64,000 nucleotides of DNA, taken from positions 186,001 to 250,000 of the forward strand of contig NZ_JAKLTM010000003.1 of NCBI RefSeq assembly GCF_022012305.1. The letters are read 5' to 3'. Shown piece by piece: positions 11,352 through 20,570 of the stretch. The translations under genes and the position numbers were made by a program. The notes under the pieces are model-generated. The model ran no database searches, was not told the origin of the DNA, and saw only the letters and a list, made by a program, of their open reading frames with translations. Source of the DNA: Ramlibacter paludis (GTDB lineage Bacteria; Pseudomonadota; Gammaproteobacteria; Burkholderiales; Burkholderiaceae_C). The stretch's first letter is position 1. Every line of letters starts with the position of its first letter.

Positions 11352-11852
11352 TTAGCGGCCGTCCTTGTCGGCGTCGCCGGGAATGGCGCGCTCGACACGG
11401 TGCCAGGCGTCACGGGCCGACGACTTGGCTTCTTCCCAGTTCAGGCGCGAGGAGCCGCGCGAACGCTCGTATTCGCTGCGCAGCTTGGGCTCGTACGTGT
11501 CCCAGGATTCGCCGGAAGCGCGGGCGCGTTCCCAGCCGGTGTAGCCGGTGCGGTAGGCCGGCGCGTAGTCGTCGTAGGTGTAGCCGGGCTTGTAGCTGGG
11601 CGACTTGTTGTAGTTGTCGCGCCAGTAGCTGTCCTCGGTGGTGGGGTTCACGGCTTCGGCCGCGGCCTTGCCGCCCAGGCCGCCGGCGACCGCGCCGATG
11701 GCGCCGCCGATCACGGTGCCGACCGGACCGGCCACGGAGCCGACGGTAGCGCCGGCGACGGCGCCGGCCGCAGCGCCCGCACCGGTTCCGGCCGGATGGG
11801 CACCGGGTGCGCCGGTGATGGGGTCGGCATTGGTGGGGTTCTTGTTGGTCAT
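11352..11852 (-). CDS. Glycine-zipper protein, stress/envelope type
   Basis: A 166-residue protein of unknown function. Residues about 22-75 form a Gly/Ala/Val glycine zipper (GTGAGAAAGAVAGATVGSVAG onward), long enough for a two-helix membrane hairpin. The second half is hydrophilic and rich in Tyr, Ser, Arg and Trp (SYWRDNYN, DDYAPAYRTGY, RSEYERS). There is no signal peptide. AAGGAG about 8 bases before ATG 11852 decides the start; an upstream ATG at 11885 lacks one. It is divergent from panE across about 150 bases that contain a strong perfect hairpin. Confidence 0.75.
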   Translation of the reverse strand: MTNKNPTNADPITGAPGAHPAGTGAGAAAGAVAGATVGSVAGPVGTVIGGAIGAVAGGLGGKAAAEAVNPTTEDSYWRDNYNKSPSYKPGYTYDDYAPAYRTGYTGWERARASGESWDTYEPKLRSEYERSRGSSRLNWEEAKSSARDAWHRVERAIPGDADKDGR

Positions 11853-11930
11853 GGTCGTTGGCTCCTTGTGGTTGCGAGCGGTCATCGCTCGGGAAGTCCA
11901 CTTTGAAGTTCAGCCGCGAGGCTCGAGGTA

Positions 11931-11963
11931 GTCGCGCACCGACCGGCGTTGTCGGTGCGCGAC
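11931..11963. promoter_or_regulatory. Perfect 13-bp inverted repeat between divergent genes
   Basis: GTCGCGCACCGAC at 11931-11943 is the exact reverse complement of GTCGGTGCGCGAC at 11951-11963, with a 7-base loop. Neither strand has a T-run after it, so it is not a normal terminator. It lies 79 bases before the minus-strand glycine-zipper start and 41 bases before panE, where an operator or a structured leader would sit. Confidence 0.6.
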
Positions 11964-12003
11964 TGACAGCGCGTTTCCTCGGCCGCAGCGATGATGGCGG
12001 CCT

Positions 12004-12909
12004 ATGTCCAATCCCCTGAAGATCACCGTGATGGGCGCCGGCGCGGTCGGCTGCTACTTCGGCGGCATGCTGGCGCGCGCCGGCCATGCCGTCACCCTGG
12101 TGGCGCGGCCGCAGCACGTCAACGCGATCGAGCGCGACGGCCTGCGGATGGAAACCGTGTCCTTCGACGAGCGCGTGCGGCTGGCGGCAAGCAGCGATCC
12201 GGCCGCGGTGGCCGGCGCCGACGTGGTGCTGTTCAGCGTCAAGTCCACCGACACCGAGGCCGCGGGTGCGCAGATCGCGCCGCACCTGAAGCCCGGTGCG
12301 CTGGTGCTGACCCTGCAGAACGGCGTCGACAACGCCGAGCGCCTGCGCACCGTGCTGCCGGGCGCCCAGGTCGCGGCTGCCGTCGTCTACGTCGCCACCG
12401 AGATGGCGGGGCCCGGGCACCTGCTGCACAAGGGACGCGGCGACCTCGTCATCGAGCCTGCACCGGGCAGCGCGGCCTTCGCGCAGGCCTTGATGGCGGC
12501 CGGCGTGCCCACGGAGATCTCCGACAACGTGCGCGGCGCGCTCTGGTCCAAGCTGGTCCTCAACTGCGCCTTCAACGCCATCTCGGCGATCGTGCAGCTG
12601 CCTTACGGCAAGTTCGTGCAAGGGCCGGGCGTGCCGAAGCTGATGGCGGACCTGGTCGCCGAGTGCCTGGCCGTCGCGCAGGCCGAAGGGGTGCCCGTGC
12701 CCGGCGACATGGGCGCGGCCTGCCGCAAGCTGATCGAGGCGATGCCGGGCCAGTACTCATCGACGGCGCAGGACCTGGCGCGCCACAAGCTGACGGAGAT
12801 CGACTACCTCAACGGCCTGATCGTGCGGCGCGGCGAAGCGCTGGGCATCGCCACGCCGGCGAACAATGCGGTGTGGGCCCTGGTGAAGTTGCTCGAGGGC
12901 AAATCGTGA
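12004..12909 (+). CDS. panE: 2-dehydropantoate 2-reductase
   Basis: NADPH-dependent reduction of ketopantoate to pantoate in coenzyme A synthesis, or a close relative acting on another 2-ketoacid. At 301 residues it has the expected size. The N-terminal Rossmann motif MGAGAVGCYFGG is at residues 10-21, and a basic residue in TLVARP is suited to NADP. The C-terminal helical domain contains ALWSKLVLNCAFNAISA, whose Lys corresponds to the catalytic Lys of the family. PanE/ApbA paralogues are frequent in Burkholderiales, so the exact substrate is not certain. Converges with the YebC paralogue, leaving 7 bases. Confidence 0.88.
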   Translation: MSNPLKITVMGAGAVGCYFGGMLARAGHAVTLVARPQHVNAIERDGLRMETVSFDERVRLAASSDPAAVAGADVVLFSVKSTDTEAAGAQIAPHLKPGALVLTLQNGVDNAERLRTVLPGAQVAAAVVYVATEMAGPGHLLHKGRGDLVIEPAPGSAAFAQALMAAGVPTEISDNVRGALWSKLVLNCAFNAISAIVQLPYGKFVQGPGVPKLMADLVAECLAVAQAEGVPVPGDMGAACRKLIEAMPGQYSSTAQDLARHKLTEIDYLNGLIVRRGEALGIATPANNAVWALVKLLEGKS

Positions 12910-12916
12910 CCGGGGC

Positions 12917-13630
12917 CTACCCGGCCAATCCCACGAACACGTTCTGCACGTCGTCGTGCGCATCGATGGCGGCCAGGAAGGCCTCCACCTCCGCCAGTGC
13001 CTCGGCCGACAGGCTGGCCGGATCGACCGGGTTCTTCGCCTTGTAGCCCAGCTTCGCGGACAGCACGGTGAAGCCTTGCGCCGGCAGCGCGCGGCTCACG
13101 AGATCCAGGTCGGCGGCGTCGGTCAGGAACAGCGTCTGGCCTTCCTCCTCGCCCGGCTCGAAATCCTGCGCGCCCGCTTCGATCGCGGCCAGTTCCGGAT
13201 CGGCGCCGGCTTGCGCCGGCTCCGCCTCGATCATGCCGACGTGGTCGAAGTCCCAGGACACCGAGCCCGAGGTGCCCAGCTGGCCCTTGCGGAACAGCAC
13301 GCGCATCTCCGGCGCGGTGCGGTTCACGTTGTCGGTGAGGCACTCCACCATCAGCGGCACGCGGTGCGGCGCGAAGCCTTCGTAGATCACATGCTCGAAG
13401 TTGACGCTCTCGCCGGTGAGGCCCGCGCCCTTCTTGATGGCACGTTCCAGCGTGTCCTTGGGCATCGACACCTTGCGGGCCTGCTCCACCACCAGCCGCA
13501 GCCGCGAGTTGGTGGCGGGATCGGCCCCGCTGCGCGCGGCCACCATGATGTCCTTGGCCAGGCGGCCGAACAACTTGCCCCTGGCGTCGGCGGCCTGCGC
13601 CTTGCCCTTTGCTTTCCACTGCGCGCCCAT
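12917..13630 (-). CDS. YebC/PmpR-family regulator, paralogue 1
   Basis: A 237-residue YebC-family protein. Conserved core segments are [36 protein letters not shown] and [12 protein letters not shown]. Family members are reported as DNA-binding regulators or, more recently, as factors that relieve ribosome stalling. The first residues [10 protein letters not shown] differ from the [10 protein letters not shown] start of the canonical protein, a copy of which lies at 32903-33628. The genome therefore carries two, and this one looks like the YeeN-type divergent paralogue. It is divergent from the hypothetical gene at 13694. Confidence 0.88.
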   Translation of the reverse strand: MGAQWKAKGKAQAADARGKLFGRLAKDIMVAARSGADPATNSRLRLVVEQARKVSMPKDTLERAIKKGAGLTGESVNFEHVIYEGFAPHRVPLMVECLTDNVNRTAPEMRVLFRKGQLGTSGSVSWDFDHVGMIEAEPAQAGADPELAAIEAGAQDFEPGEEEGQTLFLTDAADLDLVSRALPAQGFTVLSAKLGYKAKNPVDPASLSAEALAEVEAFLAAIDAHDDVQNVFVGLAG

Positions 13631-13693
13631 GTCTGGATTCCTTGATGCAACAGCGCAATCGTAAACTCCCGGGCCCGCAACGCCTTTCCGACC

Positions 13694-14164
13694 ATGACCG
13701 AGCCCGAAAAAATCCATGAACCCCGCCTGTGGCGCGACAACGGCTGGACCGCGCGCGTCATCAAGAACGAAGACGACGATGGCTGGGCCGTGGCGATGAC
13801 GCCCGACGGCCAGTCCGAGCCGGCGCTGGTCGGCCCCTGGACCATGGGCCGCGACAAGAAGAATCCCAAGCCGCTGGACACGCCGGCCTTCCACACCCTG
13901 GTGAAGACGGCCTCCGAGTTCGTGCGGCGCCACGAGCAGCAGTTGCATGCGCAGCTGCACCAGGAGATCTCCATTGCCCACGGTGGCGACCGGATCAGTG
14001 TCACGCTCGACATCCAGCCGGACGAGGACAACCCGTCGGCGCTGCTGCGCGCACTCGATGCGGCGGGCGAGGTGATGGCCGAAGCCAGGGTGGCGCCGTC
14101 TTTCAGGCTCACCCGGGCCAGCGCCAGCGCCTGGGCCGAGGGCGGCTTCGGCCGGGTGCGCTAG
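13694..14164 (+). CDS. Conserved hypothetical protein
   Basis: A 156-residue soluble protein that I do not recognise as a named family. It is rich in acidic residues and Trp in the first half ([48 protein letters not shown]), with a helical middle and a basic C-terminus. No signal peptide or membrane segment is visible. Its steady coding character and normal start make it a real gene. The stop TAG at 14162-14164 shares the palindrome CTAG with the stop of the convergent HAD gene. Confidence 0.7.
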   Translation: MTEPEKIHEPRLWRDNGWTARVIKNEDDDGWAVAMTPDGQSEPALVGPWTMGRDKKNPKPLDTPAFHTLVKTASEFVRRHEQQLHAQLHQEISIAHGGDRISVTLDIQPDEDNPSALLRALDAAGEVMAEARVAPSFRLTRASASAWAEGGFGRVR

Positions 14165-14931
14165 GAGACCGGCTGGTCCTTGGGTTCGGGGCTGGCGGTC
14201 TTGCCCAGCGCATCTTCGTGCGGCACCAGCACGGCCAGCAGGTCGGAGGTGGTGCGCAGGATCAGCCCCGCGCCCGTGCGCCGCAATTCCGCTTCGGTTC
14301 CGAACCCGCACAGCACGCCCACCGTCTGGGCGCCCGCACTGACGCCGGTGCGGATGTCGATGGTGGTGTCGCCGATCATCAGGCACTCGGCGGGGTCGAC
14401 CTGCATGGCCTTGGCCGCGAACAGCAGCGGCTCGGGATGCGGCTTCATGCGGCGCGTGGTCTGCGCGCCTATCACTTCGGTGAACAGCTCGCGCACGCCG
14501 TACTCCCGCAGGAAGCGGTCCACGCGTTCCGCGGTGCCGGTCGAGATGGTGCACATCGGGAAGTGGCCCGCCAGCTTCTCCAGCATCTCCTTCACGCCCG
14601 CCACCATTTCGTTGGGCACTTCGTCGATCGCTTCGGGATTGCGCGTGTGCGCCGGGTCGGCCTGGCGCTTCTTCATCGCCTTCAGCCTCGTGCGCAGGCG
14701 CGCGACCGGCACGTCGAGGCCGATGCGATCCAGCAGCGCATAGGCGCCATGGACCGGCGTTTCCAGGGCCATGACGGTTTGCCGCGCCAGCCGTTCACTG
14801 CGGCGTCCGCCCAGGCCGGGCACGGCGTCGATCAGCGCGGCCAGCTGCGCGACCAGGTGGTCGTCGGTGTCGGCCAGCGTGCCGTCGACGTCGAAGCAGA
14901 GGGCGCGGATGCGCGAAAGGTCCAGGGCCAT
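14161..14931 (-). CDS. HAD-superfamily phosphatase (phosphoglycolate phosphatase-like)
   Basis: A 256-residue haloacid-dehalogenase hydrolase. Motif I is FDVDGTLAD, with nucleophile Asp14 and Asp16. Motif II is the Thr of CTISTGT, motif III the Lys of [11 protein letters not shown], and motif IV is MIGDTTIDI. The helical cap is inserted between motifs I and II (about residues 22-95), as in the Gph/PGMB class. The substrate cannot be told from the sequence. It converges with the hypothetical gene and overlaps it by four bases. Confidence 0.85.
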   Translation of the reverse strand: MALDLSRIRALCFDVDGTLADTDDHLVAQLAALIDAVPGLGGRRSERLARQTVMALETPVHGAYALLDRIGLDVPVARLRTRLKAMKKRQADPAHTRNPEAIDEVPNEMVAGVKEMLEKLAGHFPMCTISTGTAERVDRFLREYGVRELFTEVIGAQTTRRMKPHPEPLLFAAKAMQVDPAECLMIGDTTIDIRTGVSAGAQTVGVLCGFGTEAELRRTGAGLILRTTSDLLAVLVPHEDALGKTASPEPKDQPVS

Positions 14932-14982
14932 GGCTGCCCAGCATACGGCGCCGCGTGGCCCAGCCGTGTCGGCCGAGTTCGA

Positions 14983-16155
14983 CTAAAGACCGGCGGAGCG
15001 CAGGTCCTGCCGCAAGGCACGCAGGAAATCCGGCCAGTAAGGCAGGTCGCTGCCCATGTAGCGCTGCGTCATCAGCACCGCGGCCAGGTCTTCCTGGGGC
15101 GAGAAGAACCACTTGGTGCCGGCCAGGCCGCCCCAGTACACCTGGCCTTCGGCGAGGGCCACGCCGGGCGTGTCCTGCACCACGACGGCGGCGGCCAGGC
15201 TGTGGCCGCGGCCAACCTGCACCGGCTGGCCGGGAAATTCGATCCACATGCCGGCGGGCAGCTGGTTGCGGGTCACGCGTTCCATCGTCCCGGGCCGCAG
15301 CAAGGGGGCGCCGCCCCGCAGCAGGGCGCGCACCAGGGCGGCGTAGTCGGCCAGCGAGGTGACGAGACCGCCCCCGCCGCCGAGGAAGGGCACCGGCGCG
15401 CGGTACGCGTTCTCGTAAGGCAGGTTGTCCGCGCGGCGCAGTCCCGGCCGCAGGGGCTCCTTGATGCTGCCGATGTACATGGTGGCCAGCCGATCCTGCT
15501 TCTCCGCAGGCACCGAGAAGAAAGTGTCCTGCATGCCCAGCGGCGCAAAGATGTGCTCGCGGAAACAGGCGTCCAGCTTCTTGCCCGACACGACCTCCAC
15601 CAGCCGCGCCACGACATCCGTCGCCACCGAGTAGTTCCAGGCGCTGCCCGGCTGGAACAGCAGCGGCAGGCGGCCCAGCGCCTCCACCATCTGCGCCAGG
15701 TCGCGCTGCGGATCGAGGATGCGCGCCTCGCGGTAGGCCTTGGCGATGGGCGCTTCGGGCTGCGTGAAGCCGTAGGTGAAGCCGGCCGTGTGCGTCAGCA
15801 AGTGGCGGATGCGGACCGGCTCCCGCGCCGGCTCGGTGTCGTCGATGCTTGTCGCCCCGGCGCGCAGCACCCGCAGGTCCCGCAGGGCCGGGATGTATTC
15901 GCCGACCGGGTCGTCGAGGCCGAACCGGCCTTGCTCGAACAGCTGCAGCGCCGCGATGCTGGTGACGAGCTTGGTGTTGGAGAAGGCGCGGAACAGGTGG
16001 TCATCGCGCAGCGGGACGCGGGCTTCGACGTCCGCCCACCCGAGGCACTGGGTGGCGAGGACTTCGTCGCGCCTGAACACGGTGTAGGAAACGCCGGGCA
16101 GTTGCTGGCCGTCGATGGCCGCTTGGATCGCGGCTTGAATTGCGGGGAAGTCCAT
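14983..16155 (-). CDS. Serine hydrolase, beta-lactamase/EstB class
   Basis: A 390-residue class-C-beta-lactamase-fold hydrolase. The nucleophile motif is S59-N-T-K62 (SxxK) in RAFSNTKLVTS. The second motif is Y175-S-V in WNYSVATD, the form found in EstB-type esterases rather than YxN of true AmpC. The third motif region may be WGGLAGTKWFF near the C-terminus. HTAGFTYGF is also typical of the family. No signal peptide is evident, so a cytosolic esterase or peptidase role is more likely than antibiotic resistance. It is the only gene with this orientation between the HAD gene and the TPR pair. Confidence 0.85.
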   Translation of the reverse strand: MDFPAIQAAIQAAIDGQQLPGVSYTVFRRDEVLATQCLGWADVEARVPLRDDHLFRAFSNTKLVTSIAALQLFEQGRFGLDDPVGEYIPALRDLRVLRAGATSIDDTEPAREPVRIRHLLTHTAGFTYGFTQPEAPIAKAYREARILDPQRDLAQMVEALGRLPLLFQPGSAWNYSVATDVVARLVEVVSGKKLDACFREHIFAPLGMQDTFFSVPAEKQDRLATMYIGSIKEPLRPGLRRADNLPYENAYRAPVPFLGGGGGLVTSLADYAALVRALLRGGAPLLRPGTMERVTRNQLPAGMWIEFPGQPVQVGRGHSLAAAVVVQDTPGVALAEGQVYWGGLAGTKWFFSPQEDLAAVLMTQRYMGSDLPYWPDFLRALRQDLRSAGL

Positions 16156-16198
16156 GCGGCCTATTTTGAACCCGCGGTCTGCCGGCCCACGGGCGCCG

Positions 16199-16657
16199 TT
16201 ACCGCTTCTTGGCCCGGTAGTCTGCAATCGCCTTGTCGAGGTCCTGCATCTCTTCGCAAGGCAGCATGCAGATGCCGCGCAGCGCCGCCAGGTGGCGCTC
16301 CGCCGAGGCGAGGTCGTCGACCTGCAGGTAGGCCTCGCCGATGTATTCGTGCGCGCCCCGGTGGCGCGGGTCGATCTGGAGTGCCTTGCCGTAGTGGCGG
16401 AACGCGCCATCGAAGTCCCTGGTCTGCCGCAAGGCATGGCCCAGCGAGTTCTGGACGTCGGCATCGCCGGGATAGCGGCGCTCGGCGCGCTGCAGCCGCA
16501 GCACCGCTTCCTTCCAATCGCCGCGTTCGCGCGCCGCGCGCGCCGCGATGACGTCCGGATCGGCGGCGACCCGCTCCGACGGGTCGGTGTCCACGGCCTG
16601 GGCCCAGGGCCCCGCCGCGGCGAGCAGCACCACGAGGACGATGCGGCGCAACCTCAC
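16199..16657 (-). CDS. Secreted tetratricopeptide-repeat protein (small)
   Basis: A 152-residue exported protein. The signal peptide MRLRRIVLVVLLAAAGPWAQA is followed by about two and a half TPR units (for example WKEAVLRLQRAERRYPGDADVQNSLG and DFDGAFRHYGKALQIDPRH). A CxxxxC pair (CMLPCEE) near residue 132 could be a disulfide or metal site. Its ATG overlaps the stop of the larger TPR gene upstream as ATGA, so the two are co-translated. TPR proteins scaffold partners; the partner here is unknown. Confidence 0.8.
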   Translation of the reverse strand: MRLRRIVLVVLLAAAGPWAQAVDTDPSERVAADPDVIAARAARERGDWKEAVLRLQRAERRYPGDADVQNSLGHALRQTRDFDGAFRHYGKALQIDPRHRGAHEYIGEAYLQVDDLASAERHLAALRGICMLPCEEMQDLDKAIADYRAKKR

Positions 16658-18249
16658 TTCAGCGCCGTGAATTGCCGCGCCTCGGCCAGTTCGGGCCGGT
16701 TGGTGGCAGCGCCGGCCAGCGCGACCAGCTTCGCGTAGTAGCCGGCTGCCTTCTGGCGGTCACCGGCCGCGGCGGCGGCGCGCGCTGCGCCGCTGTAGCC
16801 ACGGAAGCGGTTCGGCTCGCGCTGCTGCGAGGCCTCGTAGGCCTGCAGCGCCTCGGCGGGCATCTTCATTTCCATCAGCATGTCGCCCAGCAGCTCGCGC
16901 GCCGGCAGCACCCGCCCGGGCGTGACGATGTGCTTCTCGTTGCCGTCTTCCAGGTCGGCCGCGGCCCGCATGAGCTTCAGCGCCTCGTCGCCGTTGCCCC
17001 GGGCGTGCGCGATCCACGCCGAGGCCGCGAGGCGCTGCACCTCGACCTCGCGCGCCCAGTAGGCGTTCTTCGCATCGAGCAGGGCCTTGTGCAGGGCGCC
17101 CAGCTGCTCCGCTTCCTGTTCGGCCAGGGCCGGCTCGCCGGAACGCGCGGCGCCGAGGGCGCGCGAGAAATGCGTCATGGCGTCGACGTAGGGGAAGCGC
17201 GTCTTCTCCGGCTTCAGTGCAGCGGCCGACTTCCAGTCGCCGCGCTCCAGCGACATGCGGGCGGGCATGGCCGCGGCGGCATAGAACGCCGTCTGGCGCG
17301 CCGCGGTCGCGGTGGACCGCACCTGCATGGCGGCGTCGATGGCCGCCTGCGCCTGCGCATCCCGGCCCTCCTGCAGGTAGGCGTAGACCATGTAGTCGGC
17401 GGCATGGAAGGCGCTGTCGCCGTCCTTGTCGGCCACCGCCGCGTTGAAGGACCGCTGGTTGGTCGCCACGGAGTCCGACCACAGGCCCACCCGCGTGAAG
17501 ATGTGCGAGGGCATGTGCAGCGCGTGCGGCGCGGCGGGCGCGATGCCCGCATAGCGCTTCGCCGCATCGAGGCCCTGCGCCGCGATCGGCGGCGCGTCGT
17601 AGCTGTGGATCAGGTAGTGCGCCACCCCCGGATGCTCCGGGTGCCGCTTGAACTGCGTCTCCAGCATCGCCGCCGCCTTGAGGTAGGCGGCGTAGCTCTG
17701 GTCGCCCTGCGACTGCGTGCCGGCGAGGTAGAGGGCGCTGAAGATCTGCGCTTCGTCATCGCGGGGATAGCGCTGGGCGAGCGCCGCATAGGCATCCGAG
17801 CGGCTGCGTTGCCGCGCCGCTTCGGAGCGCTCGCCGAAGTCCTGGTAGTAGGCCGCCACGGCCTCCAGGTAGTCGAGTTCGCGCTGCGTCGTGCGCGTGG
17901 CGAGCCGGCCCTGCGCGATGGCCGCCTGTGCCTCCTCGGCGCCCTTGGGCGAGGCGCCGACGCCGGCCAGCGGGTTGTCCATCTGCAGCGAGGCGATGCC
18001 CCAGGCGGCCGGAACGCACTGCGGGTCGCGTTGCTGAATGGACCGGAAGGTCTGCATGCCCTCGCTGTACCAGAACGAGTGCAGCATGGCGACGCCGCGC
18101 TGCAGGTCGGCCTGCACCGCCTTGCTGCACGAGTTGGCGAAGGTGACCTTGCCCAGGACCCCCTTGCCGTCGTCGTCGTGGGCGAACAGGGGGCCGGCAG
18201 CCGTGGCGGCTGCGAGCAGCAGGAGGCCGGGCAAAGCGCGTTGCAGCAT
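16654..18249 (-). CDS. Secreted TPR-rich protein, 531 aa, function unknown
   Basis: A large exported protein. A signal peptide (MLQRALPGLLLLAAATAAGP) is followed by HDDDGKG and then helical TPR-like repeats over most of the length (AMLHSFWYSEGMQTFRSI, LEAVAAYYQDFGERSEAA, LLGDMLMEMKMPAEALQAYE). A central block HALHMPSHIFTRVGLW and CxxxV segments are conserved-looking and not typical TPR. GAGGAG about 8 bases before ATG 18249 settles the start against ATG 18273. It is co-translated with the small TPR gene downstream. No function can be assigned. Confidence 0.78.
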   Translation of the reverse strand: MLQRALPGLLLLAAATAAGPLFAHDDDGKGVLGKVTFANSCSKAVQADLQRGVAMLHSFWYSEGMQTFRSIQQRDPQCVPAAWGIASLQMDNPLAGVGASPKGAEEAQAAIAQGRLATRTTQRELDYLEAVAAYYQDFGERSEAARQRSRSDAYAALAQRYPRDDEAQIFSALYLAGTQSQGDQSYAAYLKAAAMLETQFKRHPEHPGVAHYLIHSYDAPPIAAQGLDAAKRYAGIAPAAPHALHMPSHIFTRVGLWSDSVATNQRSFNAAVADKDGDSAFHAADYMVYAYLQEGRDAQAQAAIDAAMQVRSTATAARQTAFYAAAAMPARMSLERGDWKSAAALKPEKTRFPYVDAMTHFSRALGAARSGEPALAEQEAEQLGALHKALLDAKNAYWAREVEVQRLAASAWIAHARGNGDEALKLMRAAADLEDGNEKHIVTPGRVLPARELLGDMLMEMKMPAEALQAYEASQQREPNRFRGYSGAARAAAAAGDRQKAAGYYAKLVALAGAATNRPELAEARQFTALK

Positions 18250-18360
18250 GGCGTCGCTCCTCAAGAAAGCCAAAAACGATGTTTAGGCTCTTGTCGGCGC
18301 CGTGTCAACTCGCATGAGGGATGGTCGGTGCCGGCACTGCCGGGCCGCCAGGCGCTTCGT

Positions 18361-19647
18361 TCAGCCGGGGGCCGCGCGGCGCGTGAAGTCGACGCTCGTA
18401 GCTCGGCCGGGCAGCGAGAGCGCGGACTCGGCGCGCGGCGCCTGGGCCAGCAGCCGTCCCTGGCGCCAGACCTTCAGGCGATGGGCCCGCAGGCGGATCG
18501 CTTCGATGGCATCAGTCGCCTGCAGCAGCACGAAGCTCGCATCCTTGCCGGCTTCGAGTCCGTAGCCGGGCAGGTGCATGACCTTCGAAGCATGGGTCGT
18601 CACCGCTTCGAAGCAGGCGCGTATGCCTTTCTGGCTCGTCATCTGGCCCACGTGCAAGCCCATGTGCGCCACTTCCAGCATGTCGCCGGAGCCCATGCCG
18701 TACCAGGGATCCATCACGCAGTCGTGCCCGAAGGCCACGTTGACGCCCGCGGCCATCAGCTCCGGCACGCGCGTCATGCCGCGGCGCTTGGGATAGGTGT
18801 CGTGCCGTCCCTGCAGCGTGATGTTGATCAGGGGGTTGGCCACCACGCTGACGCCGCTTTCGGCGATCAGCGGGATCAGCTTGCTCACGTAGTAGTTGTC
18901 CATGCTGTGCATGGAGGTGCAGTGGCTGCCGTTCACGCGTCCCTGCAGGCCCAGGCGCTGCGCCTCGAAGGCGAGCGTCTCGATGTGGCGCGACAGCGGG
19001 TCGTCGGTTTCGTCGCAGTGCATGTCGACCAGCTTGCCGCGCTCGGCGGCGAGCTCGCACAGCAGCTTCACGCTTTCCGCGCCTTGCGCCATGGTGCGCT
19101 CGAAGTGCGGGATGCCGCCGACGACGTCCACGCCCAGGTCCAGCGCCCGCTTCAGGTTGTCCAAGCCGCCCTGGGTGCGCAGCACGCCGTCCTGCGGAAA
19201 GGCGACCAGCTGCAGGTCGAGGTAGCCGGCGACGCGCTTCTTCACTTCCAGCATCGCCTCCACCGGCAGCATGCTCGGGTCGCTGGTGTCGACGTGGCTG
19301 CGGATCGCCAGCAGCCCGCGCGCGACCGCCCAGTCGCAGTACGCCAGCGCGCGGGAGATCATGTCTTCCGCCTTCAGCATCGGCTTGAGCTCGCCCCACA
19401 GCGCGATGCCTTCCAGCAGGGTGCCGCTCTCGTTGACGCGCGGCAGGCCGTAGCTGAGCGTGGCGTCCATGTGGAAGTGCGGATCGCAGAAGTGCGGCGC
19501 GAGCAGGCAGCCGCCGGCATCGACCGTCTCGTGCGCCTGCGCCTGCAGGCCGGGCTTGATCTCGGTGATCTTGCCGCCTTGCACGGCGATGGACATGGCG
19601 CTGCGGCCGTCCGGCAGCGTGGCGTTGGTGATCAGGAGGTCGAGCAT
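18361..19647 (-). CDS. codA: Cytosine deaminase
   Basis: Deaminates cytosine to uracil and ammonia. The 428-residue product matches CodA throughout: metal ligands HFH (57-59) in CDPHFHMDATLS, HCDETDDPLSRH near residue 205, and the FGHDCVMDPWYGMG loop with the metal-binding Asp. It is the last gene of the BMP-type importer operon, and its ATG overlaps the permease stop as TGATG. The context (nucleobase-type ABC importer upstream, upp and URC genes further upstream on the same strand) makes cytosine use as a nitrogen source the natural reading. No frameshift is seen. Confidence 0.93.
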   Translation of the reverse strand: MLDLLITNATLPDGRSAMSIAVQGGKITEIKPGLQAQAHETVDAGGCLLAPHFCDPHFHMDATLSYGLPRVNESGTLLEGIALWGELKPMLKAEDMISRALAYCDWAVARGLLAIRSHVDTSDPSMLPVEAMLEVKKRVAGYLDLQLVAFPQDGVLRTQGGLDNLKRALDLGVDVVGGIPHFERTMAQGAESVKLLCELAAERGKLVDMHCDETDDPLSRHIETLAFEAQRLGLQGRVNGSHCTSMHSMDNYYVSKLIPLIAESGVSVVANPLINITLQGRHDTYPKRRGMTRVPELMAAGVNVAFGHDCVMDPWYGMGSGDMLEVAHMGLHVGQMTSQKGIRACFEAVTTHASKVMHLPGYGLEAGKDASFVLLQATDAIEAIRLRAHRLKVWRQGRLLAQAPRAESALSLPGRATSVDFTRRAAPG

Positions 19648-20570
19648 CAGCGTTCGCCTTTGCGGTAGGGCTTCATCAGGGCTTGCGGATAGGTCGCGCG
19701 CCGGGCCACGAGGACCAGCGCCAGGATCGACAAGGCATAGGGCAGCATCAGGTAGACCTGGTAGGGCAGCAGCGCCGTGCCCGATTGTTGCAGCCGCAGC
19801 TGCAGCGCATCGAAGAACGCAAACAGCAGTGCGCCCAGCAGCGCCTTGCCGGGCCGCCAGGACGCGAAGACCACCAGCGCCACGCAGATCCAGCCGCGGC
19901 CGTTGACCATGTTGAAGTAGAACGAATCGAAGGCCGACAAGGTCAGGTAGGCGCCCCCCACGCCCATCAGCGCCGAGCCCGCGATCACGGCGCTGCTGCG
20001 CGCGGCCAGCACCGAAACGCCCTGGCTCTCGGCCGCTTGCGGGTTTTCGCCCACCATGCGCAGGGCCAGCCCCGCCGGCGTTCGGTACAAGAGCCACGCG
20101 ATGGCAGGCACCAGCAGCAGCGCCAGCAAGGTGAGCGGCGTCTGCGCCGAGAGGATGGGAATGCCGAGTCCTTCCATGGGCGCGAAGGGCCTCACCGTGG
20201 GCGGCGTGCTCACCTTCGGGAAGCTCACGCGGTAGGCATAGGAGCTGAGCGCCGTGGCCAGCAGCGTGATGCCGAGCCCCGAGACGTGCTGCGACAGCGC
20301 GAGCACCACGGTGAGGAAGGCGTGCAGCGCGCCGAGCACGGCGCCGGTGGCGGCCGCGACGGCGACGCCGGCCCACAGCGGCAGGCCCGAATACACGGCC
20401 AGCCAGCCGGTGAAGGCGCCGGCCACCATGATCCCTTCGATGCCCAGGTTCAGCACGCCGGCGCGCTCGCACAGCAGCACGCCCAGCGTGCCGAAGACGA
20501 GCGGGGTGGCGATGCGCAGGACCGCGATCCAGAACGCCTGGTTGGCCAGCAGGTCCAGCAGTTCGCTCAT
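19647..20570 (-). CDS. BMP-type ABC importer, permease 2
   Basis: Inner-membrane permease of 307 residues with about eight to nine hydrophobic segments, of the branched-chain/ribose type (BPD_transp_2). The segments RAGVLNLGIEGIMVAGA and LRMVGENPQAAESQGVS are typical of YufQ/NupQ-like partners of BMP-family binding proteins, which import nucleosides or nucleobases. It overlaps the first permease by ATGA and codA by TGATG, so all three should be made together. The substrate is inferred from context. Confidence 0.9.
   Translation of the reverse strand: MSELLDLLANQAFWIAVLRIATPLVFGTLGVLLCERAGVLNLGIEGIMVAGAFTGWLAVYSGLPLWAGVAVAAATGAVLGALHAFLTVVLALSQHVSGLGITLLATALSSYAYRVSFPKVSTPPTVRPFAPMEGLGIPILSAQTPLTLLALLLVPAIAWLLYRTPAGLALRMVGENPQAAESQGVSVLAARSSAVIAGSALMGVGGAYLTLSAFDSFYFNMVNGRGWICVALVVFASWRPGKALLGALLFAFFDALQLRLQQSGTALLPYQVYLMLPYALSILALVLVARRATYPQALMKPYRKGER

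Noticed and set aside
11550..11580. GTAGGCCGG inside the glycine-zipper gene as a further REP copy
   Set aside because: Only the first bases match; the hairpin arm is missing and it lies in well-conserved coding sequence.
14983..16155. Beta-lactamase resistance gene
   Set aside because: SxxK is present but the second motif is YSV, as in esterases, and no signal peptide is visible, so resistance is not supported.
18328..18337. 10-bp palindrome GTGCCGGCAC between the codA end and the TPR gene
   Set aside because: Too short and G+C-rich to stand out from chance in this genome; no second copy noticed at comparable positions.
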